DNA of 64,000 nt from Ruminococcus_G sp050944435 (GTDB lineage: Bacteria > Bacillota > Clostridia > Lachnospirales > Lachnospiraceae), in assembly GCA_050944435.1 (NCBI GenBank), contig JBMNRB010000006.1:90261-154260 (forward strand), written 5' to 3'. Shown piece after piece: positions 59,412 through 64,000 of this stretch (position 1 is its first letter; every line of letters begins with the position of its first letter). The notes under the pieces are model-generated. The model was not told the origin of the DNA. It did no database searches and saw only the letters and a list, made by a program, of their open reading frames with translations. Both the position numbers and the translations under genes were made by a program.

Positions 59412-60299
59412 ATGTATAACCTGCAGCTTGAAACTTTTATTGTTGTGGCCGATCTGGGAAGCTTTAATAAAGCGGCGGAAGCGCTTTATATCACACCGCC
59501 GGCGGTTACAAAACAGATTAATCTCCTCGAAAAGGATCTGGAACTTCAGCTTTTTATCCGGACCCACAGAGGGCTTTCTCTTACGGAAGCCGGAAAATCT
59601 CTGTACCGGGATGCAAAATATATTATTCAATACTGCAAAGATTCTGTGGAACGGGCAAAGAAGGCGATGGAAGAAAAGGACAACGTCATCCGGATCGGAA
59701 CTTCCCCCATGACGCCTGCAGCGCCGCTGGTTCAGGTCTGGTCCAGAATTCAGAAAGATTACCCCGATATCTGGCTGCAGATGATTCCTTACATGAATAA
59801 CCAGGAGAGCGCCCGGGAAATTTTGAAGAATCTGGACACCAATATTGACGTGGTGGGAGGAATCTTTGACGAAACGATGCTGAAGCTTCGTCAATGTCAG
59901 GGTTTGGAACTTTCCAGACAGAGAATCTGCTGCGCCGTATCGATCAATCACCGTCTGGCAAAAAAGGAAATTCTCACTTTCCAGGATTTGTACGGTGAGA
60001 ATTTCCTGATGATGCACCGGGGCTGGAGCAATTACGTAGACGAGCTGAGGGATGATATCTGGAAAAATCATCCCCAGATCCAGGTGGTGGATTTTGACAT
60101 TTACAGTATGGAAATTTTTAATCAGTGTGAAAACAGCAATGAAATTTTGATGGCGGTGGAAAACTGGAAAGACGCCCACCCTCTTCTGAAGATTATTCCT
60201 GTAGAGTGGAAATATACGATTCCCTTTGGAATTCTTTATTCCACGGACCCCTCTGATCTGGTGAAACGGTTTTTAAAAGCAATAAAAAAAGCGGTATAA
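59412..60299 (+). CDS. LysR-family transcriptional regulator
   Basis: A 295-residue regulator with the typical N-terminal winged helix (FIVVADLGSFNKAAEALYIT, PPAVTKQINLLEKDLELQLF, THRGLSLTEAG) and an effector domain (IRIGTSPMTPAAPLV). LysR proteins usually control a neighbouring operon; here the iron alcohol dehydrogenase run following the duplicated element is the natural target. AAAGGAGGAG precedes the ATG. Its last codons form the start of the duplicated intergenic element. Confidence 0.92.
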   Translation: MYNLQLETFIVVADLGSFNKAAEALYITPPAVTKQINLLEKDLELQLFIRTHRGLSLTEAGKSLYRDAKYIIQYCKDSVERAKKAMEEKDNVIRIGTSPMTPAAPLVQVWSRIQKDYPDIWLQMIPYMNNQESAREILKNLDTNIDVVGGIFDETMLKLRQCQGLELSRQRICCAVSINHRLAKKEILTFQDLYGENFLMMHRGWSNYVDELRDDIWKNHPQIQVVDFDIYSMEIFNQCENSNEILMAVENWKDAHPLLKIIPVEWKYTIPFGILYSTDPSDLVKRFLKAIKKAV

Positions 60300-60370
60300 A
60301 ACGAAAGGTATTAACTGCAAAACTAATGGAGACTTCTGTAGGGAGTCTCTTTTTTTTATAATAAAAACAG
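60269..60370 (+). repeat. Duplicated intergenic element, copy 2 (with lysR terminator)
   Basis: Spans the last 31 bp of lysR and the following space: TTTTTAAAAGCAAT, GGTATAAAACGAAAGG, AACTGCAAAACTAAT, GAGACTTCTGTA and TTTTTATAATAAAA, matching 53709-53795. Within it GAGACT (60329-60334) and AGTCTC (60344-60349) followed by T9 make an intrinsic terminator that is not conserved in copy 1. The shared part may hold the LysR-responsive promoter. Confidence 0.75.
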
Positions 60371-60397
60371 AAAGTGTAACAGGAGGCCTTTCAAAGT

Positions 60398-61564
60398 ATG
60401 AATAACTTTATCTATGAAAACAGGACAAAGGTTTATTTCGGACCTGGATGTGTAAAGGAGTTCCTGGCCAGTCTGGTAAGCGGCTATGATACGGTCATGT
60501 TGGCTTACGGACAGGGATCGGTGAAAAGAAACGGCGTTTATGATGAGATCTTGAATATCCTGAGGAAAGCAGGAAAGAATGTGATGGAATTTTCCGGCAT
60601 CATGCCCAACCCGACTTACCAAAAAGTTATGGAAGGAGCCCGTCTGGCAAGGAACAGCGGCGCACAGATCATTCTCGGAGTGGGCGGAGGCTCCGTTATG
60701 GACTGCTGTAAGGCAGTCGCTCTGGCCGCCTGCTGTGAGGGTGATCCCTGGGAAAATTACTGGGAAAGAAAAGGCATCATTGATTTTGAACCGATACCTG
60801 TTGGAGTGGTCGTCACCATGGCGGGAACAGGGAGTGAATGCAACGGAGCCGCTGTCATAACCAATGAGGAAAAAAAGAGAAAGACAGGGTATGATTATCC
60901 GGCATGCAATCCCAAGTTTGCGCTGATGGATCCCACTTATACCTTCACAGTGAAAAAGGAGCAGATGGCGGCAGGAGCTTTCGACAGTCTGTCCCATATT
61001 ATGGAGACTTACTTCAGCAAACCTGACGAACCAAATGTGTCCGATGAGATTTCAGAAGCGCTGATGCGTAATATCATTAAAAATACCAGGATGGCTCTGG
61101 CAGATCCCAGGGATTATACGGCCAGAAGCAATCTCCTGTGGGATTCTACTTTGTCAGAAAACCGGCTGGTCAAGCTGGGAAAGCAGTGTGATTTCACCTG
61201 CCACCTGATGGCCCATCAACTGGGAGCTTATACCGGCTGCAGCCATGGACAGGCGGTGGCCGTACTTCATCCGGTTTATTATCATCACATATATGAAAAC
61301 GGACTGAACAAGTTTTCAAGGTTTGCGCGAAACGTATGGCTGATTTCCGAAGAAGGACGGACGGATACTCAGATGGCTGAAGCCGGTCTTAACGCCCTTG
61401 CTGATTTCATCCGGGAGGCAAAACTGCCTGCTACATTGAAAGAATTGGGAGTAAAAGATAAACATGAGCTGAAACAGATAGCTGATTCCTGCCGTTACTC
61501 TCCCGGAAGTTATCGGAGAATGATGCAGGAAGAGATTCTGGAAATATTTACGGAATGTTTTTAA
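60398..61564 (+). CDS. Iron-containing alcohol dehydrogenase
   Basis: A 388-residue type-III alcohol dehydrogenase of the BdhA/YqhD group. NAD(P) binding uses GVGGGSVMDCCKAVA and AGTGSECNGAAVI. Iron ligands are D in NPKFALMDPTY (D190s), H in AFDSLSHIMETYF, H in LMAHQLGAYTGCSHGQAVAV (two His). Reduces aldehydes to alcohols in fermentation. AGGAGG is 9 nt before the ATG. It is the intact paralogue of the broken gene at 55256. Confidence 0.93.
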   Translation: MNNFIYENRTKVYFGPGCVKEFLASLVSGYDTVMLAYGQGSVKRNGVYDEILNILRKAGKNVMEFSGIMPNPTYQKVMEGARLARNSGAQIILGVGGGSVMDCCKAVALAACCEGDPWENYWERKGIIDFEPIPVGVVVTMAGTGSECNGAAVITNEEKKRKTGYDYPACNPKFALMDPTYTFTVKKEQMAAGAFDSLSHIMETYFSKPDEPNVSDEISEALMRNIIKNTRMALADPRDYTARSNLLWDSTLSENRLVKLGKQCDFTCHLMAHQLGAYTGCSHGQAVAVLHPVYYHHIYENGLNKFSRFARNVWLISEEGRTDTQMAEAGLNALADFIREAKLPATLKELGVKDKHELKQIADSCRYSPGSYRRMMQEEILEIFTECF

Positions 61565-61592
61565 TCAGAGAAAAGAAAGGACAGTGAAAAAC

Positions 61593-62135
61593 ATGAAAAC
61601 ACGTATTTTGGGAAAAGATTTAAAGGTATCCTCCATAGGTCTGGGCTGTATGGGGATGAGCCACGCCTATGGCCCGGCGGCGGACAAAAAAGAAATGCGG
61701 GAGCTTTTGGCAGAGGCCGTTGACAGGGGATATACTTTCTTTGACACAGCGGAAATCTACGGCACGCCAGAGAATCCCCATGACAACGAAGAATTTCTTG
61801 GAGATGCGCTGAAACCCTATCGTGACAGGATTGTTCTGGCGACCAAATGCGGCATTCGTTTTGACGAATCTTCTGCAGAAGTCAATAAGCCTCTGATTCC
61901 CGACGGAAGACCGGAAACCATTAAATTGTCGGCGGAAGGTTCGCTGAAACGGCTGCAGACAGACCATCTGGATCTATACTATATTCATCGGATTGACCCC
62001 ACCGTTCCCATTGAAGAAACTGCAGGGGCGATGAAAGAACTTATGGAGGAAGGAAAGATCACCCATTGGGGAATTTCAGAAGCCGATGAGACCACCCTGA
62101 GGCAAAGCGAAAGTTTATCCGAGAAAGTTTCATAA
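61593..62135 (+). pseudogene. Truncated aldo/keto reductase
   Basis: Encodes the first ~180 residues of an aldo/keto reductase normally ~320-330 long: SSIGLGCMGMSHAYG, catalytic D in FFDTAEIYG with Y, LATKCGIRF (catalytic Lys) and LDLYYIHRIDP. The sequence departs after WGISEADETTLR, ends with an unrelated QSESLSEKVS tail and stops, so the barrel lacks strands 6-8 and the NADPH-phosphate site. The lost part is not found downstream: the FMN-reductase leader starts within 40 bp. A deletion joining the two genes is likely. Confidence 0.82.
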
Positions 62136-62173
62136 CCCCATCGGTGCCTTTCGCAGAAAGGTGGTTTATAACG

Positions 62174-62791
62174 ATGAAAGTATTGATGATTAACGGAAGT
62201 CCCCACAAGGAGGGGAACACTTACCTTGCGCTGAAAGAAATGGAAAATATCTTTTTACAGGAAGGAATTGAATGTGAAATTGTTCAGGTGGGGAATAAAC
62301 CGGTTCGGGGATGTATCGGATGCCGTGCCTGTGGAGAAAAGGGAAAATGTGTTTTTGACGACTGCGTCAATGAGACTGCGCCAAAATTCCAGGAATGTGA
62401 CGGACTGGTTATCGGAAGCCCTGTTTATTATGCATCAGCAAACGGCACATTGGTTTCCTTCCTTGACCGTCTGTTCTTCAGCACGCCCTTTGATAAAACC
62501 ATGAAAGTGGGAGCCAGCATCGTAGCGGCGAGAAGAGGCGGTTTGTCGGCCACTTTTGACGAACTGAACAAGTATTTCACCATCTGCGGCATGCCGGTGG
62601 CTTCCGGGCAGTACTGGAACAGTGTGCACGGCAGGGAGATCGGGGAAGCCGCTCAGGATAAGGAAGGACTGCAGGGAATGCGGACTTTGGCGAGAAATAT
62701 GACTTTTCTGATGAGATCCATAGAACTGGGAAAAGCACGTTACGGACTGCCGGAACGGGAACCCTTTGAACGAACCAATTTCATTCGCTGA
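62174..62791 (+). CDS. NAD(P)H-dependent FMN reductase, iron-sulfur flavoprotein-like
   Basis: A 205-residue flavodoxin-fold oxidoreductase. FMN loop INGSPHKEGNTYLAL, then GCIGCRACGEKGKCVFDDCV (CxxCxxC with two more Cys), typical of iron-sulfur flavoproteins or the related flavodoxin-like reductases, and VIGSPVYYASANGTLVSFLD. ATG at 62174 follows AAAGGTGG; the earlier TTG is not used. The upstream junction is that of the truncated aldo/keto reductase. Probably redox work on aromatic or nitro substrates; this is inference. Confidence 0.88.
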   Translation: MKVLMINGSPHKEGNTYLALKEMENIFLQEGIECEIVQVGNKPVRGCIGCRACGEKGKCVFDDCVNETAPKFQECDGLVIGSPVYYASANGTLVSFLDRLFFSTPFDKTMKVGASIVAARRGGLSATFDELNKYFTICGMPVASGQYWNSVHGREIGEAAQDKEGLQGMRTLARNMTFLMRSIELGKARYGLPEREPFERTNFIR

Positions 62792-62803
62792 TGGGGAAGA
62801 TCG

Positions 62804-63862
62804 ATGGAAATGTTATCAAATATCATGAGAATAAGAATACTGTCAGCATCCCTCTTTTTAGCAGCATTTCTTGTTCTGCTGCTGTCTGGATGCAGCAGCC
62901 AGAGGGGAGATGACAGCGTAAGCGAAAGATCGGAAACAGCGGCGGATACTAAGGCAAATGATATGCAGGAAAGGGAAGAACAAAATAATTACACAGGGGA
63001 AACGAAAGTGGCGGATGTCATCAGCGATCCGTTTTTTGAAGATTACGGCAGACTGATTTTCCCCGTAGATCAGCCCATCGATGAAGAGCTGGAACTGCAG
63101 GACGTAGATGAAATTCTGACCTGGTATAACAATGTCAATCCAGAACGTACAGTGGAAATCGTAAACTATTTAAAAGATCAGGCAGAGTCGGGACAGCAGA
63201 TCTTTTACGATATCTATACGGACGAAGAAAAGGCGCAGGATCCGGACAAGGAAAATACAGGTCTCTTTTTCTTCCGGGGAAATCCAGGGGCTAAAACGGC
63301 CATCGTCAACGCCGGCGGCGGATTCGTCTATGTAGCGGCCATGCATGACAGTTTTCCCCAGGCAATGGAGCTGTCTAAAAAGGGATACAATGGATTTGCA
63401 CTGATTTATCGTCCTGGAGGAGATACGGCCTGTGAAGATTTGGCAAGGGCAATTGCATTCCTTTATGAAAATGCAGATGAATTACAGATTGATATGACAG
63501 ATTACTCTCTGTGGGGAGGTTCTGCCGGAGCACGTATGGCGGCATGGCTTGGTTCTTATGGGACGGCAGCCTTTGGTGAAGACGAATACCCGGCGCCGGC
63601 GGCGGTGATCATGCAGTACACTGGATTGTCCCAGGTGACCGGAAATGAACCGCCCACTTACGCCTGTGTGGGAACCAGCGACGGCATCGCTTCCTACCGT
63701 TCCATGGAAAACTATATCAGCCGTATACAGGATAACGGAACAGATAGTGAAATTGAAATATTTGAAGGACTGCGTCACGGCTTCGGCCTTGGAGAAGGAA
63801 CTGCTGCGGAAGGCTGGATAGACCGGGCAGTCAGCTTCTGGGAAAGAAATATGGAAAATTAG
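62804..63862 (+). CDS. Alpha/beta hydrolase lipoprotein
   Basis: A 352-residue exported protein with lipobox LLLSGC (C30) after a hydrophobic signal. A ~60-residue acidic spacer is followed by an alpha/beta hydrolase: oxyanion-type VNAGGGFVYVA (HGG analogue), nucleophile WGGSAGARMA, Asp in CVGTSDGIA, and His in GLRHGFGLGEG. This is the GDXG/acetyl-esterase type. It probably deacylates sugars or small esters outside the membrane. A GGGGAAG site precedes the ATG. Confidence 0.87.
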   Translation: MEMLSNIMRIRILSASLFLAAFLVLLLSGCSSQRGDDSVSERSETAADTKANDMQEREEQNNYTGETKVADVISDPFFEDYGRLIFPVDQPIDEELELQDVDEILTWYNNVNPERTVEIVNYLKDQAESGQQIFYDIYTDEEKAQDPDKENTGLFFFRGNPGAKTAIVNAGGGFVYVAAMHDSFPQAMELSKKGYNGFALIYRPGGDTACEDLARAIAFLYENADELQIDMTDYSLWGGSAGARMAAWLGSYGTAAFGEDEYPAPAAVIMQYTGLSQVTGNEPPTYACVGTSDGIASYRSMENYISRIQDNGTDSEIEIFEGLRHGFGLGEGTAAEGWIDRAVSFWERNMEN

Positions 63863-63873
63863 AGCAAAGAAAT

Positions 63874-64000
63874 ATGGATGTAAAGAGAGTTAAAATTGGT
63901 ATTGATATATTGTTGACGGCAGCGCTTCTGCTCCTTATGCCCTATGGAATGGTAGGTGAGGCGGCTCATGAATGGATCGGAACCGCAATGTTTCTGCTTT
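63874..64000 (+). CDS. DUF4405 family membrane protein, 3' end cut by window edge
   Basis: A partial frame of 42 codons: MDVKRVKIGIDILLTAALLL then MPYGMVGEAAHEWIGTAMF. This matches the first helix and HEW motif of DUF4405 (cytochrome-b-like four-helix) membrane proteins. The conserved His may bind haem or metal. There is no strong ribosome-binding site (GCAAAG). Continues past the window. Confidence 0.72.
   Translation, partial: MDVKRVKIGIDILLTAALLLLMPYGMVGEAAHEWIGTAMFLL

Noticed and set aside
1..64000. tRNA, rRNA, CRISPR arrays, insertion sequences, integrases
   Set aside because: None seen on reading. No cloverleaf-like sequence, no regularly spaced repeats and no transposase or recombinase motif in any frame. 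A tRNAscan or Infernal run would be needed to exclude small RNAs.

Overview
The window reads as chromosomal DNA of an anaerobic, low-to-mid GC Gram-positive bacterium, most likely Clostridia, family Lachnospiraceae. This rests on strong GGAGG ribosome-binding sites, consensus sigma-A promoters, Rex, an NfnAB-type transhydrogenase pair, hydroxyacyl-CoA dehydratase/activase genes, a Csp-like subtilase, an FtsK/SpoIIIE translocase and Lachnospiraceae-like small hypothetical proteins. I see no rRNA, tRNA, CRISPR array, transposase or integrase.

Layout. 0-4.1 kb: housekeeping run gmk-rpoZ-rimO-pgsA-cinA, closed by a strong terminator. 4.1-7.7 kb: small hypothetical genes, a Cys/Gly-rich mini-protein, a Csp-like S8 protease and a cytidylate-kinase-like protein. 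7.7-11.5 kb: minus-strand module of an MttB-family methyltransferase, a TetR regulator and an MFS transporter; the methyltransferase promoter is bracketed by two identical palindromes. 11.6-29.5 kb: mostly conserved genes (cytoplasmic subtilase, icd, ABC-F ATPase, rex, nnr-alr-mazF, yebC family, ClpP-like protease, uppP, ftsK, nfnAB, two Cys-rich mini-proteins, rlmH). 29.5-32.1 kb: a decayed flavin reductase and an ABC exporter operon led by a 49-residue membrane peptide. 32.1-34.5 kb: MATE transporter and ketopantoate reductase.

34.5-43.5 kb is the most distinctive part. A glycosyltransferase fused to a MarR-like domain stands divergent to a dlt-like cassette: adenylation enzyme, fold-III PLP decarboxylase, carrier protein, MBOAT acyltransferase and membrane-anchored SGNH protein, followed by a two-component system. 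The cassette keeps the logic of teichoic-acid D-alanylation but adds an amino-acid decarboxylase, so the group put on the envelope may be a decarboxylated amino acid and not D-alanine. 43.6-45.4 kb holds an Xre regulator remnant and a three-gene cassette (PqqD-like, unknown 103-aa protein, HPr-kinase-like) that looks like peptide-modification machinery without an obvious maturase.

45.5-53.6 kb: DUF1848, TrmH-family, DUF554, GNAT, SdpI-family, a hydroxyacyl-CoA dehydratase pair with one subunit fused to its activase, DUF2798, and a carboxymuconolactone decarboxylase/cupin operon. 53.7-64 kb: two related redox/esterase gene sets. The first is decaying (esterase and iron alcohol dehydrogenase both carry internal deletions with frameshifts). 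The second has an intact esterase, LysR regulator and iron alcohol dehydrogenase, but a truncated aldo/keto reductase. A shared intergenic element, including a scrap of the 3' end of a lysR gene, shows that the two sets derive from a duplication.
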